DNA of 64,000 nucleotides from Litorilituus lipolyticus (GCF_006439335.1 NZ_SAWY01000009.1:62001-126000); one strand, 5' to 3'. Shown: positions 39,746 to 50,741, counted from the stretch's first letter. A program made the numbers and translations. Notes: generated by a model from the sequence alone, not told the origin.

Positions 39746-42103
39746 ATGCTACCAAACCATATCCAACAATTTTTAACCTCAGCCATCATCTTTTTCTCTA
39801 CATGTGTTGGTGCTTTGTTGATTATGACTCCTTTTTCTTTTGTGAATTATGTTGGTCCTGCTGCAGGTGTAGCTAGTTGTTTGATTATTATATGGGGAAA
39901 TGCTGCGTTTGTTGCAATCTTACTGATGAGCATCGCCTTTCCAATCTTTTCTTATCACTACTTAAACCTTGATGTTGATGTTTCTTTAGTGCTGATTTCA
40001 ACTTTAGCAATCATCTTGCAAAGCTATTGGGCTAAGCAATTAACTTATCAATATGTATTTTACAAGAAATGGCTAAAATCTAGACGCTGGTTGTTTGCTT
40101 TTTTAATTAAAGTTGGACCTATTGCAGGATTGGTTTCGGCCTCCGCAGTACTTATAATTTCAATGCTAGATAATAAAGTTTTAACAGGCTCATTTGTTTA
40201 TACGTTTTTATCTTCTTGGTCTAGCAGCTTATTGATAGCCGTCTTTTTTGTTCCGACAATGTTATTACGACAAGAACGCGATTCAATGGTGTTTCATGTT
40301 AGTAAAAAACTCTATATTTTATTTGCTTCATTTATTGGGGCTTTTGCCATTTTGCTTATCATCAAAACTTCTCAAGATGAACAACAACTTGATAGGTTGA
40401 TGCTGTTTGAACAAGAGAAAGCTGAAATAGCAAGAGTTATTCAACAAGAAATTCAAGAAGTCGAAAAACAAGTAAATAGCCTATCGGCATTTTTTCAGGC
40501 CAGTGAAGTAGTAGATCTTTATGAGTTTAATATTTTTAGTGAAAAAGTATTAGGTGAACAAACCAGTATCAGGGCTCTTGAGTGGGCTCCAATAGTTGAG
40601 GCTTCAGAAAGGAAGTCATTTGAAGATAATGCCAGTGATCTACTTCAGCACCATTTTGTAATAAAAGAGCGAAATAAAGGAAATAACCTTCAGCCAGCTG
40701 CTGAAAGAGAGCGATATGCTCCACTGTATTATATTTATCCAAGTGAAGGGAATGAAGTCGTGTTAGGGCTTGATGTATATTCTAACCCTGTAAATACACT
40801 TTCGATGACGAGTGTTTTCCATAGTGATGTTCTTTTGGCAAGTGCACCTATCTCACTAATACAGGATGATCATACAAAGCCGGGGGTGCTATTTAGTAAA
40901 GCCGTATTTGAACATAGGGCTCAAGAAAATACTCAACCAATTTTGAATTATAAGCTGCCTAAAAAACAGGATGATTTACTGGGTTTTGTCGTCGCTGTAG
41001 TGCAGTTTGATGATTTTTTACGGCAAATAGATGAAGAAAAGCAAAATATAGTAAAGTTTACTATTCAGGATGTTTCATCTTCAGAACCTTATGTATTATT
41101 TGGTAAAGCATTAGATCTTGAAAATCGACTTCGTCGTAGGGTAGAAATTCCAGTGCTATCTCGTTATTGGAGCCTAGAAGTAGCTGAGTCTGAACCATGG
41201 TTTGTACAAGATAAGTCGCTGAAAACATGGAGCATCTTACTTGGTGGCACATTCGGCGGATTCTTTTTTCAATTAATGATTCTTATGATGGCTGCTTATT
41301 CTAGTGAATTAACACAGCAGGTTGACTCCAAAGCCAGAGCATTAATATTGGCTAAAGAACACTCTGAACAAAGTAGTTCAGCAAAAATTCGATTTTTGCG
41401 TACATTAAACGATGAAATACGTCTACCGTTAAATGCCATTAGAGCTTTTGTTGAGCAGTTTAAACAGAAAGGGATTAATAATAAGCAGGTTTTGGGCATT
41501 AATCATGCCTCAAATAATATCGAACAATTATTAAATACTATGATGGATTTATCAGAAATTGAGTCGGGCGGAATTTCGGTGAAAAGTGAGCCTTTCGATT
41601 TTTATGGTTTCATTAATCGTTTAGAGTTAATGGTTAAAGCAAATAATTTGATGGCAGGAAAATCAATTTTCTTTTTAATTGATAAGGAAGTACCACATTA
41701 TATTAATAGTGATGAACTACGTATTCAAAAATTACTGACAGCATTTATTAAGAGCGCACAGCAGTTGTTTAAAACTGACTCTCTAAGACTATCTATAAAA
41801 GTTCATACACACCATAAGCGTAGTGCAACATTATTTTTTATCTTTTCTCACCAAGATGAAGCTACCGCAGCAGATAGCGATGAAATTTTAAGGTCTTTAG
41901 CTAAAAAGGATCTCGCTGGGTATAGTACCTCAATGGCGATGGTCAAAGAAGTCAGTCAGTTACTTCAGGGGAATGTTAATTTAGGTATGCTTAACTCAGG
42001 TGGCGGTATGCTAAGTGCTTCTATTAGGGTAACTATATCTTCAGATGAAGAACAAAGAATACATCAAGCTGACTCGTTCGATCAAAATAGTGCTGATGAA
42101 TAA
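39746..42103 (+). CDS. MASE1/CHASE membrane sensor with degenerate histidine-kinase core (pseudokinase)
   Basis: 785 residues. The N-terminus has about six to seven membrane helices resembling MASE1 (~8-195). A final helix follows (~205-225), then an extracytoplasmic CHASE domain (~226-500; RALEWAPIVEASERKSFE), another helix (~505-530), and a coiled dimerisation segment. The H-box equivalent reads FLRTLNDEIRLPLNAI: the position of the phospho-accepting histidine is Asp556 (codon GAT at 41411-41413). The ATPase region (~600-775) lacks an N-box asparagine pair and any DxGxG, although a GYSTSMAMV remnant of the G2 region remains. It is therefore likely a non-phosphorylating signalling protein or a decaying gene. 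No regulator is adjacent. Confidence 0.82.
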   Translation: MLPNHIQQFLTSAIIFFSTCVGALLIMTPFSFVNYVGPAAGVASCLIIIWGNAAFVAILLMSIAFPIFSYHYLNLDVDVSLVLISTLAIILQSYWAKQLTYQYVFYKKWLKSRRWLFAFLIKVGPIAGLVSASAVLIISMLDNKVLTGSFVYTFLSSWSSSLLIAVFFVPTMLLRQERDSMVFHVSKKLYILFASFIGAFAILLIIKTSQDEQQLDRLMLFEQEKAEIARVIQQEIQEVEKQVNSLSAFFQASEVVDLYEFNIFSEKVLGEQTSIRALEWAPIVEASERKSFEDNASDLLQHHFVIKERNKGNNLQPAAERERYAPLYYIYPSEGNEVVLGLDVYSNPVNTLSMTSVFHSDVLLASAPISLIQDDHTKPGVLFSKAVFEHRAQENTQPILNYKLPKKQDDLLGFVVAVVQFDDFLRQIDEEKQNIVKFTIQDVSSSEPYVLFGKALDLENRLRRRVEIPVLSRYWSLEVAESEPWFVQDKSLKTWSILLGGTFGGFFFQLMILMMAAYSSELTQQVDSKARALILAKEHSEQSSSAKIRFLRTLNDEIRLPLNAIRAFVEQFKQKGINNKQVLGINHASNNIEQLLNTMMDLSEIESGGISVKSEPFDFYGFINRLELMVKANNLMAGKSIFFLIDKEVPHYINSDELRIQKLLTAFIKSAQQLFKTDSLRLSIKVHTHHKRSATLFFIFSHQDEATAADSDEILRSLAKKDLAGYSTSMAMVKEVSQLLQGNVNLGMLNSGGGMLSASIRVTISSDEEQRIHQADSFDQNSADE

Positions 42104-42242
42104 ACTATGTCAAACTTTTGATTGATTTTTAAACATTTTATTCACCAAAGCCTTGATATTTGTTTTTAAATCAATTAGATTTTTGACACGCTGTAAATGT
42201 AAGCAAATTAATAATAACTAAGTGCAGCTAATAGGTAATAGA

Positions 42243-42377
42243 ATGAATAAGTCATCTTCACGAGGATTAAAGCTGACTACGGTGATATTTGCAGTACTTA
42301 TCATGGCCGTTTCAGCGATACTTAGTAACACCTCTGTAGCCGATGACATGGATGTAGAACAATCGCAATCTGAATAG
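42243..42377 (+). CDS. Small 44-residue protein with a hydrophobic segment
   Basis: ATG 42243 to TAG 42377; product MNKSSSRGLKLTTVIFAVLI... with one hydrophobic stretch (~11-31) after a basic N-terminus, then an acidic, Gln-rich tail (ADDMDVEQSQSE). It could be a signal peptide releasing a tiny acidic peptide, or a single-pass membrane peptide. A weak AGGT lies about 7 bases upstream and a good terminator follows at 42419. That it is a real gene is inferred from this layout; function unknown. Confidence 0.5.
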   Translation: MNKSSSRGLKLTTVIFAVLIMAVSAILSNTSVADDMDVEQSQSE

Positions 42378-42418
42378 TTTATTCGTTGATTGCAAGGCTA
42401 AGCGGATTTAAAATATAT

Positions 42419-42452
42419 AAGCCCTATACTTTTATGTTGTAGGGCTTTTCTT
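42419..42452 (+). terminator. Rho-independent terminator after the small ORF
   Basis: AAGCCCTA ... TAGGGCTT stem with an inner loop, followed by TTCTTT; 42 bases beyond the small ORF stop. Confidence 0.75.
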
Positions 42453-42582
42453 TAATTGCGTATTAATCATTTTTCCTCTTTAGGTTAATAACTGTGAGTT
42501 GCCAATAATTGAAAGGCATTGAGTACTAAGAAAGTAGTTTTACATTTAATGCGAAAGTTAATTGAAGGCACTTTCACATAAT

Positions 42583-42682
42583 TTAATTATAAAAATAAAT
42601 ATTATTTGTTAATGAATTAAAAATTTCTTCTTCACTTTGGTAGAAGGTAACTCTGTTTCTCCCGTTCTTTTTACTTAAGTAG
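42583..42682 (-). pseudogene. C-terminal remnant of a GGDEF-domain protein (left of the IS)
   Basis: On the minus strand the 33 codons next to the IS left end read YLSKKNGRNRVTFYQSEEE... and stop at TAA 42585-42583. YLSKKNGRNRV is the typical last helix and strand of a GGDEF diguanylate cyclase domain. The frame has no start of its own and is cut off by the IS. It is the probable tail of the gene whose PAS-like N-terminus lies on the other side (43943-44025). The middle of that gene, including the GGDEF catalytic site, is missing. Confidence 0.75.
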
Positions 42683-42690
42683 TGTAGTGG

Positions 42691-43886
<1,196 letters not shown>

Positions 43887-43942
43887 TTATGAGGTGATCA
43901 TATCACCTCTAACTAGGTGGCCAAATTCAGTATGCCACTACA

Positions 43943-44025
43943 CTCTGAATAATAATAATGCCTTCTGCGGAACTTTCTATTATAGATAAGTAAGTTTTAG
44001 CATCATAAAGCTTAGTTTGCTTCAT
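43943..44025 (-). pseudogene. N-terminal remnant of a PAS-type signalling protein (right of the IS)
   Basis: ATG 44025 on the minus strand has a good ribosome site (GAGG at 44034-44031, 5 bases before). It begins MKQTKLYDAKTYLSIIESS and continues AEGIIII up to the IS end. YLSIIESSAEGIIII is the opening of a typical PAS domain. The frame ends at the IS right terminal repeat after 27 codons. With the GGDEF tail on the left it forms the two ends of one disrupted and internally deleted gene, probably a PAS-GGDEF diguanylate cyclase. Confidence 0.72.
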
Positions 44026-44470
44026 TTTGTCCTCATTATAGCCGTTGAAAAAGCGAAACGTGTTTTGAACACTATTAATTATAGCAAAACAACGAGTATT
44101 ATTTTGTGTGAAAGCACACTTTTAGCTTATAAACTATAAAGTTAGACGGCTACAGTTTTTGAAGAAAAGCAGAAGGAAAACTCCTTGTAACTTTGGTAAT
44201 AATAGTTTGTGAAGAAGCAAATAGTATAAATTGGTGGAGGAATGAAAGTTATCTTGCTTTTATTCGTCATAAGTCATGGAGTACCTAATAGGATTTAAGT
44301 CTTGGTGCAGTGGCCATAGAAAAATACATTAATTAAAGAAGCATTAAAACTTTATATTAAAGTAAAAATAATAATGCCTAGGACTAAATACCCATAGTTT
44401 ATGGGTACTTAGGTCGATATGAATTTCCTCATTTTTATCTCAATATAATATCTTGATTATAACAAAAACG
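44026..44470. other. Intergenic region with a hairpin ahead of the GlyGly-CTERM genes
   Basis: 445 AT-rich bases. TACCCATA-GTT-TATGGGTA (44389-44407) is a strong 8-bp stem about 65 bases before the next gene and could be a leader or terminator element. A tiny ORF at 44242-44298 follows GGTGGAGGA too closely to be convincing. No RNA gene recognised. Confidence 0.4.
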
Positions 44471-46942
44471 ATGAGGGAAAAAATTTTGAACATCAATCAC
44501 CTAGTACTCACAATAGGACTAGTGTCATCACCACTGGTTTTTGCTGAGTCCCAGTGGGGCAGTGACCCCAGAAGTTACCTTACTGTCGCTGAAGAAGCAG
44601 ACGCCTCAAAATCAGCGGTTGATAGTAAAGGTAATATAATCACTGGTTTTTCTGTTGTTAGTGAAAGGTTCGACTTTCATTTAGCTAAGTTCGACCGAGA
44701 AGGCAACCAACTTTGGAATGGTGAGTCTGTACTAGTTAAAGATAGAAATACATCATTCATCTTAAAGTGGGATTTAGAGATCGGTAAAGACGATGCTATT
44801 TATACTGCTTTTGATGATGTATGGGCATCTAAAACTTACATAGCAAAAACTAATTCTGATGGAACATTAGCTTGGATGGTTGAACCAGGCTTTGCCTCAG
44901 AAGCTGGTGTCAGCCGCTCTAATTTAGCGAGAATACATCCAAATGACCACGGTGTCGCCTTCACTCATCGTTATAGAGATTACAACTACATAACACAATT
45001 TGATGTTGGCCTTATTCGTGATGACGGTTTCAAAGGATCAGAAACCTTTGAAGGTGAAGAACCTATAGAAGAAATCATCGCAGGGGAGGCCTATTGGGTA
45101 AAACCGTTTTCATCAACTGATAAATCATATACTAGCGTGGATGTTATTACAGTTAATGACGGTATTATTGTTTTGTCTATGGGACAACGAGATGAAGACG
45201 GGGCCAATGCGTTATATGCACAAAAATATGATTTTGAAGGGAATGAAATTTGGGGAGAAGAGCCGATTCTATTAATGGATGGCCCAAATAAACTACCTGG
45301 CTCAGGTGTTCCAGTAATACATCTAGTGGATGACGGGTTAGGCGGAGTAGCTTATGCAACACGTTTACCCGGAAACTTTGCTGGAGATTTATATTTTCAA
45401 CATGTAAATGCAAACGGTGATCGCTTATACAAAGGGGCTGGTGCGCGTATTTCGAGTAATTTTGATTCGGAATATTATGATGTTGCTAACCCTACTATAG
45501 CGTTGCATGATAAAACTTTCGTTGTAGGGTGGACGGCTCTTGGAGGAGCTGGTCCTTTTTATGATTATGCGGTGTTTTATCAAGGGATTAATCGAGATGG
45601 CAGCTTTGTGCTCGAAAACCCGAAAGCTATAATCAAAGTACAGGATTTTGAGCCTGTGGAAGGTAATATCGATGAGGATTTAGGCGTATTATCTGGTGGA
45701 CACATTAGTGTCTACAAAGACCAAATTTCAATTGCTTATGCTAAGTCTACAGATTATTCGCAGACAGCAGCTGAAATTCGCAGGGTAGACTTTACTCTTG
45801 ATGGTGAAATTGTTAGGGATGTTAGCGTTGCTAACCCTAATTTATGGCTGAGTACAGTATCACCTGTTATTTCTCCGTTTGGGGAATTAATTACTACGTT
45901 TAAAGCTGGTTTAGAGGTAAGTAGTGATAAGGCTCAAACTGAAGGAGCAGATAGAACATATTTACAAAGTGTTACACCAGAAGGGACTATAGGTATATCA
46001 GAAGGAGTACGACTTTCATGGCCTCAAACAACTTGGTTTGTTGCTGAAGACAATATATTTTCAACAGTACTGCAAATTGCAGATACTAACGAGCTTTTGG
46101 AAGGTGAGAGTTATTCTGTTACGGCACTTTCTGATGATGATGAACATACTGTTGAAGCACAACTTGAAAATGGTGAAATACTATTAACTGTAGCTCCTAA
46201 GGCAGAATTTTCTGGTCAGATTAAAGTCAGCGTCACGGCAACACACTCGATAGACTCTACTCGAACTACTACAAATGATTACATACTATATGTCACAAAT
46301 GTAAATGATGAGCCAACTATCGACTTAATTGAAACCATTACTGCAAGCGAAGATACATTGGTTGATGTCGTCGCTAATGTTGTAGATGTTGATAATGAAA
46401 ACTTATCTATCACATGGAATCAGGTTTCTGGTCAATCCGTAGATTTCTCCACTGAACAATCACAACTATCATTTCAAACTCCTGTTTTATTAGAGGATAC
46501 AGAATTAAAGTTTGAGTTAATTGTGAGTGATACTGAATCAAGTGTAAGCAAAATATTAATAGTCAATGTTACTAATGATAAAGAGCCAACTATTAGGATG
46601 CCTAATGTTTCTGTTATCGAAGGTGGAACAACTGTTATTTCTCCTGTTTTATCAGGACTTGCTAACATCAAAACGGTTAACTGGAGAAAAATTTCTGGCG
46701 CAGAATTGACTTTAGCGTCAACAGAACAATTGAATTTAAATATTACCTCTCCATTTGTTCGTTCAGATGAAGTAGCGGTACTTGAATTAACGGTAACCGA
46801 TTCTTTAGGTCAAACTACATCACAACAAGTAAGCGTAACTATCGAAAGTAAAAAAAGCTCTTCAGGTGGTACTAATTCTTGGGGGCTATTGTTATGCCTT
46901 GCTGGATTATCGATACGTAAAGTTGTCCGTAAACAAAGTTAA
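44471..46942 (+). CDS. Secreted GlyGly-CTERM protein with propeller-like and Ig/REJ-like domains
   Basis: 823 residues from ATG 44471. TTG 44486, with GAGGG seven bases upstream, is an equally serious start and would still give a signal peptide (HLVLTIGLVSSPLVFA). The N-terminal ~500 residues hold recurring FDREGNQLW / YDFEGNEIW / VNANGDRLY units, like the strands of secreted beta-propellers. Two Ig- or REJ-like domains follow (~600-800; NVNDEPTIDLIE, then ITWNQVSGQ and NWRKISGAE). The end is SSGGTNSWGLLLCLAGLSI plus a basic tail, i.e. a GlyGly-CTERM signal for rhombosortase-dependent type II secretion and surface anchoring. It is followed after 13 bases by the subtilase gene. Function unknown. 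Confidence 0.75.
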   Translation: MREKILNINHLVLTIGLVSSPLVFAESQWGSDPRSYLTVAEEADASKSAVDSKGNIITGFSVVSERFDFHLAKFDREGNQLWNGESVLVKDRNTSFILKWDLEIGKDDAIYTAFDDVWASKTYIAKTNSDGTLAWMVEPGFASEAGVSRSNLARIHPNDHGVAFTHRYRDYNYITQFDVGLIRDDGFKGSETFEGEEPIEEIIAGEAYWVKPFSSTDKSYTSVDVITVNDGIIVLSMGQRDEDGANALYAQKYDFEGNEIWGEEPILLMDGPNKLPGSGVPVIHLVDDGLGGVAYATRLPGNFAGDLYFQHVNANGDRLYKGAGARISSNFDSEYYDVANPTIALHDKTFVVGWTALGGAGPFYDYAVFYQGINRDGSFVLENPKAIIKVQDFEPVEGNIDEDLGVLSGGHISVYKDQISIAYAKSTDYSQTAAEIRRVDFTLDGEIVRDVSVANPNLWLSTVSPVISPFGELITTFKAGLEVSSDKAQTEGADRTYLQSVTPEGTIGISEGVRLSWPQTTWFVAEDNIFSTVLQIADTNELLEGESYSVTALSDDDEHTVEAQLENGEILLTVAPKAEFSGQIKVSVTATHSIDSTRTTTNDYILYVTNVNDEPTIDLIETITASEDTLVDVVANVVDVDNENLSITWNQVSGQSVDFSTEQSQLSFQTPVLLEDTELKFELIVSDTESSVSKILIVNVTNDKEPTIRMPNVSVIEGGTTVISPVLSGLANIKTVNWRKISGAELTLASTEQLNLNITSPFVRSDEVAVLELTVTDSLGQTTSQQVSVTIESKKSSSGGTNSWGLLLCLAGLSIRKVVRKQS

Positions 46943-46955
46943 TAGGAATAAAAAA

Positions 46956-49900
46956 ATGTTAAAAAAATCCATTTTAGCTGTCTCATTGTTAATGTGTGGC
47001 AGCGCTTCCGCGAATTGGGGCGACCAAACGATAGCTAAGCCTTATGCTTATGAAAGTAAGATAAATGAAGTCGTTTCTCTAAATGCAGAAAATGCAACAA
47101 ATCATTATTTTGTACAATTGCGTCAAATGCCAGCAGCATTTGTCAAGAACGCACCAAGAGATAATAGTGAAAAATTAGTTTTTCATTCGAAAGTTATTCA
47201 AGACCGTGTAAGTAGCCTAAAAGAAGAGCAAGCCGAGTTTTTAACGGCAGCTAAGATTTTATTGGGTAAACAACTAAACGTACAATTTAACTACACGACC
47301 GCCTTTAATGGCTTCTCTATCAAGATGACAGAACAAGAAGCTAAAGCTATGGTTTCGATGCCTCAAGTCTTAAAGGTTATCCGTCAAGTAGAATATAAGT
47401 TACATACTGAAGAAGGGCCAGATCATATTGGCGCTAAAACTGTTTGGAGTGCAACACCTGGTGTAAGTCATAAAGGTGAAGGGGTAGTAGTAGGTATTAT
47501 TGATTCAGGTATTAATACTGATCATCCTTCTTTTGCTGCATTGGGTGGTGATGGATATACCCACTCTAACCCTAAGGAAGAATATTTTGGGGATTGTAAA
47601 AAAGAGGGCTTTGAAGCGCTTTGTAATGATAAACTGATAGGTGTTTACAGTTATGAATCAATTACAGCAACATTTGGTGATAAAGTTCCTCACGTAGGAG
47701 AGGATTTTAATGGTCATGGCTCTCATGTGGCTTCTACTGCTGCCGGTAATGTTTTACGAGACCTACCTTATTATACAGCAGGCAATAAAGAATCTCATGA
47801 TGGAAACCCAATTGTCGGCTCCAATATTCCTGAAATGTCTGGCGTTGCTCCACATGCAAACATCGTTTCTTTCCAAGTTTGTGGTCATACCGGTGGCTGT
47901 AATGTAGGAGCAATGGTTAAAGCTGTAGAAGATGCTATTGAAATTGGTGTTGATGTTATTAACATGTCTATTGGGCCAAATGGCGAGGGACCTCACCCTT
48001 GGTTAAACACTCTAGATATGGCTTATTTAGCCGCAAACGAGGCTGGTATTTTTGCTTCAATCTCTGCGGGTAACTCTGGTTCTGGTGCCAATACAGTTGG
48101 TCATTTAGCACCTTGGTATACAGTAGTAGCAAATGCCACTCATGGTCGTTATTTCGGTAAAACACTAAGTTCTAGTATTAATGCAGAAACACCTTTTAAT
48201 GAAATTGAAGGTACTGGCATGATAAGCTCTGAAATAACTGGAGAACTAGTATACGCTGGAGCTAAGCGCTCATGGGCCTTTATACGTCAATGTAATTTTG
48301 ATACAGATGATCAAAGTAATTTACCTGATATGAAGGGTAAAGTGGTACTATGTGATCGCGGTGGTAATAGTCTTTATGAGAAAGCATTAGCTGTACAGGA
48401 GTTAGGTGGGGTTGGTGTCGTAATTCGAAATTTCTCTGGTTCGGCAACGGCTTTATATTCTATAAACTATCCTGTCCCAGGCATTCAAATTGACGAACAA
48501 GATGGTAAGTCATTAAAAGAATGGATGGACAATATCTCAACGCCAGAAGTGACGATTTCTGCTGGTATGGCATTAAGTGACGACGCAAATGCTAATATTC
48601 TAAATCCTAGTTCATCACGAGGTCCATATTCTGATTATCCTCAGTTAATGGTTCCACATGTAGCTGCACCAGGTACAGACATCTATGCTGCGTATAGTGA
48701 CTTTATGCCATTTTCTAACAATCCTGCTCCAAGTGATTTTTCCTTTCTATCAGGAACATCTATGGCTGCGCCTCACGTTGCAGGAGCAGCAGCTCTTTTA
48801 AGTCAAGTTCGCCCTGACTGGAGTGCATCGCAAATGCAATCAGCATTAATGATGACAGCAAATCCAAGTATGCTTAAAGAAGATCGAGAAACTGGTGCAG
48901 ATGTTTGGGATCGTGGCTCGGGTATGATTAGGGTTGATCAAGCTGTTAACTCTCCTTTAATTCTAGATATAACTCAAGATGAATATTTAAATTCTGATCC
49001 TGCTGAAGGTAATGATTTTTCACAATTAAATACGGCTTATATAGTGGAACCTAACTGTGCCGGAATATGTACTTTTGGACGTACATTCACAGCAACAGAA
49101 GACGCTACTTGGCGATTTGGTTTACCATGGAGCAGATTCCCGCCAGTGAAAATCTCTTTTTCACCTGAAACGCTAGAAGTAAAAGCAGGTGAAACTTATG
49201 AGGTTGAAATAACGGCTGAGGTATTAGATTCGGCTTCAGATGATTGGTATGATTCACAAATTGAATTAACTTCATCAAATGCATCCGTTGATAAGTTGTT
49301 AATTCCAATTCGAGTTAAGCCTTTAGTTGCTATTGTTCCTAAATTAGTTCAACAAGACTACTATTTCAACGAAGCTGGCTTTGATATTGAAAGTTTTATG
49401 TTTCGCCGTCCTGAAATGATTTCATTCACGAATGGCCCATTAATTAAAGGACAAAATTTTACTGTTGAGGCTGCCCAAGACTCTGATGTAGATAGTGAAG
49501 AAGAAGGTAAAGTTGTTACTCCATTTAATGACTTATCAGATGGCGTTGCTTACTTTACGTTTGAGAACGATGGTAATTCACCCCAACTTGATTTTTATGT
49601 GTCAGGAGCGACGAACAAAGACACTGATTTATTTGTTGGTTTTGATTCAAATTATGATGGTAAACCTCAAGAAGTAGAACGTTTATGTGTATCAGCAGGC
49701 TCTGCTAATATTGGTGAAAATTGCTCCGTTAACGGTAGTGTAGCTGGTACTTATTGGGTTCTAGTTTGGAATTACTCTGCTTCTGATGCTGTCGCTGAAC
49801 AAGATGGAGATATAGTTCTTAAAGATAAAATTACTGTAGACGTTGTTAATGGAACTTCAGACACTTTATTGCCATTTAATGCCATTAAATCAAATAGTTT

Positions 49901-50741
49901 TTCAGATTATTTAAACTTTCCTGTTTCAGTTTTATGGAGTGGAGAGTTGGAAAATAACCAAAACTATTATGGTGAAATTAAAGTTTTTGAGTCAGATTAC
50001 ACTGGGACTATTTCTTCATGGGGCAGCAGTCGTTTGGTTGTTTCACAAAAAGGGGCTCCAGTAATGGTTACTGCTGAACAATCAATTAAAGGTAATGAAA
50101 TTAGTGAATTAATAATTTCATTTTCTCCAAATACGTTAAGTGAAAGTTTAAATTTAACAACTTCAATTACTTTAGCCGAAGGATTTGAATTAGCACAAAA
50201 TGTTGAAGGAGTTTCTGTTAATGGCAATACCTTAACGGTTAGTAAAAATTTAGCTGCAAATCAAACAACTGCCAGTAATGTTGATATACCTATTAAAATG
50301 ACTGTAGCTATGTCAGGGGAGTTTATTCATAAATATACCGTGACTAGTAATAAGTCTAGTAAAGTATTTGAAGGCAAAGTACAACAAATTAACACTAATA
50401 AAGCGCCATTAGTAACAGCTTCTGCTTCGGAAACTAAAGTTGTCGAAGGGGAAAACTTTATACTTTCAGTAGAAGCCGTTGATAATGATTCGTTAACTTA
50501 TCAATGGCGTCAAACTTCTGGAGCCCCAGCCTTTGAAGGTTTTAAGGGCACCTCAGAGGTTGTTGTTACTGCACCCAGCGTTGAAGAAAATCATATTCTC
50601 CAATTTGAAGTTTTAGTTTCTGATGGAGAATTCGAAGTAATTCAAACAGTTAAAGTTACTGTTGAAGAAAAATCATCTGGTGGTGGTATACTATGGTTAT
50701 TGTTATGTCTACCTTTAATTTTTAGAGTTAGAAAGATTTAA
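46956..50741 (+). CDS. Secreted S8 family serine protease (subtilase) with PA domain and GlyGly-CTERM tail
   Basis: 1261 residues from ATG 46956, preceded by AGGAA; a longer frame opens upstream inside the previous gene and is unlikely. It has a signal peptide (LKKSILAVSLLMCGSASA), an inhibitor I9-like propeptide (~45-140), then the subtilisin domain with Asp183 (GIIDSGIN), His254 (GHGSHVAS) and Ser602 (SGTSMAAPHVAG). A PA domain is inserted (~455-540; VVLCDRGG, GGVGVVI). C-terminally come a Fn3-like stretch, a PPC-like region and a PKD/REJ-like module (YQWRQTSGA). The end, SSGGGILWLLLCLPLIFRVRKI, is GlyGly-CTERM. It probably forms an operon with the preceding exoprotein. Confidence 0.9.
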   Translation: MLKKSILAVSLLMCGSASANWGDQTIAKPYAYESKINEVVSLNAENATNHYFVQLRQMPAAFVKNAPRDNSEKLVFHSKVIQDRVSSLKEEQAEFLTAAKILLGKQLNVQFNYTTAFNGFSIKMTEQEAKAMVSMPQVLKVIRQVEYKLHTEEGPDHIGAKTVWSATPGVSHKGEGVVVGIIDSGINTDHPSFAALGGDGYTHSNPKEEYFGDCKKEGFEALCNDKLIGVYSYESITATFGDKVPHVGEDFNGHGSHVASTAAGNVLRDLPYYTAGNKESHDGNPIVGSNIPEMSGVAPHANIVSFQVCGHTGGCNVGAMVKAVEDAIEIGVDVINMSIGPNGEGPHPWLNTLDMAYLAANEAGIFASISAGNSGSGANTVGHLAPWYTVVANATHGRYFGKTLSSSINAETPFNEIEGTGMISSEITGELVYAGAKRSWAFIRQCNFDTDDQSNLPDMKGKVVLCDRGGNSLYEKALAVQELGGVGVVIRNFSGSATALYSINYPVPGIQIDEQDGKSLKEWMDNISTPEVTISAGMALSDDANANILNPSSSRGPYSDYPQLMVPHVAAPGTDIYAAYSDFMPFSNNPAPSDFSFLSGTSMAAPHVAGAAALLSQVRPDWSASQMQSALMMTANPSMLKEDRETGADVWDRGSGMIRVDQAVNSPLILDITQDEYLNSDPAEGNDFSQLNTAYIVEPNCAGICTFGRTFTATEDATWRFGLPWSRFPPVKISFSPETLEVKAGETYEVEITAEVLDSASDDWYDSQIELTSSNASVDKLLIPIRVKPLVAIVPKLVQQDYYFNEAGFDIESFMFRRPEMISFTNGPLIKGQNFTVEAAQDSDVDSEEEGKVVTPFNDLSDGVAYFTFENDGNSPQLDFYVSGATNKDTDLFVGFDSNYDGKPQEVERLCVSAGSANIGENCSVNGSVAGTYWVLVWNYSASDAVAEQDGDIVLKDKITVDVVNGTSDTLLPFNAIKSNSFSDYLNFPVSVLWSGELENNQNYYGEIKVFESDYTGTISSWGSSRLVVSQKGAPVMVTAEQSIKGNEISELIISFSPNTLSESLNLTTSITLAEGFELAQNVEGVSVNGNTLTVSKNLAANQTTASNVDIPIKMTVAMSGEFIHKYTVTSNKSSKVFEGKVQQINTNKAPLVTASASETKVVEGENFILSVEAVDNDSLTYQWRQTSGAPAFEGFKGTSEVVVTAPSVEENHILQFEVLVSDGEFEVIQTVKVTVEEKSSGGGILWLLLCLPLIFRVRKI

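Noticed and set aside
42109-42187. Imperfect AT-rich inverted symmetry (GTCAAA...TTTGAC and ATTGATTT...AAATCAAT) after the pseudokinase gene
   Set aside because: The arms are interrupted and AT-rich with a long loop; not distinguishable from chance in this composition.
44242-44298. 18-codon ORF beginning MKVILLLFVISHG after a GGTGGAGGA sequence
   Set aside because: The Shine-Dalgarno-like sequence ends one base before the ATG, too close for normal initiation, and the peptide is very short with no terminator or conserved feature.
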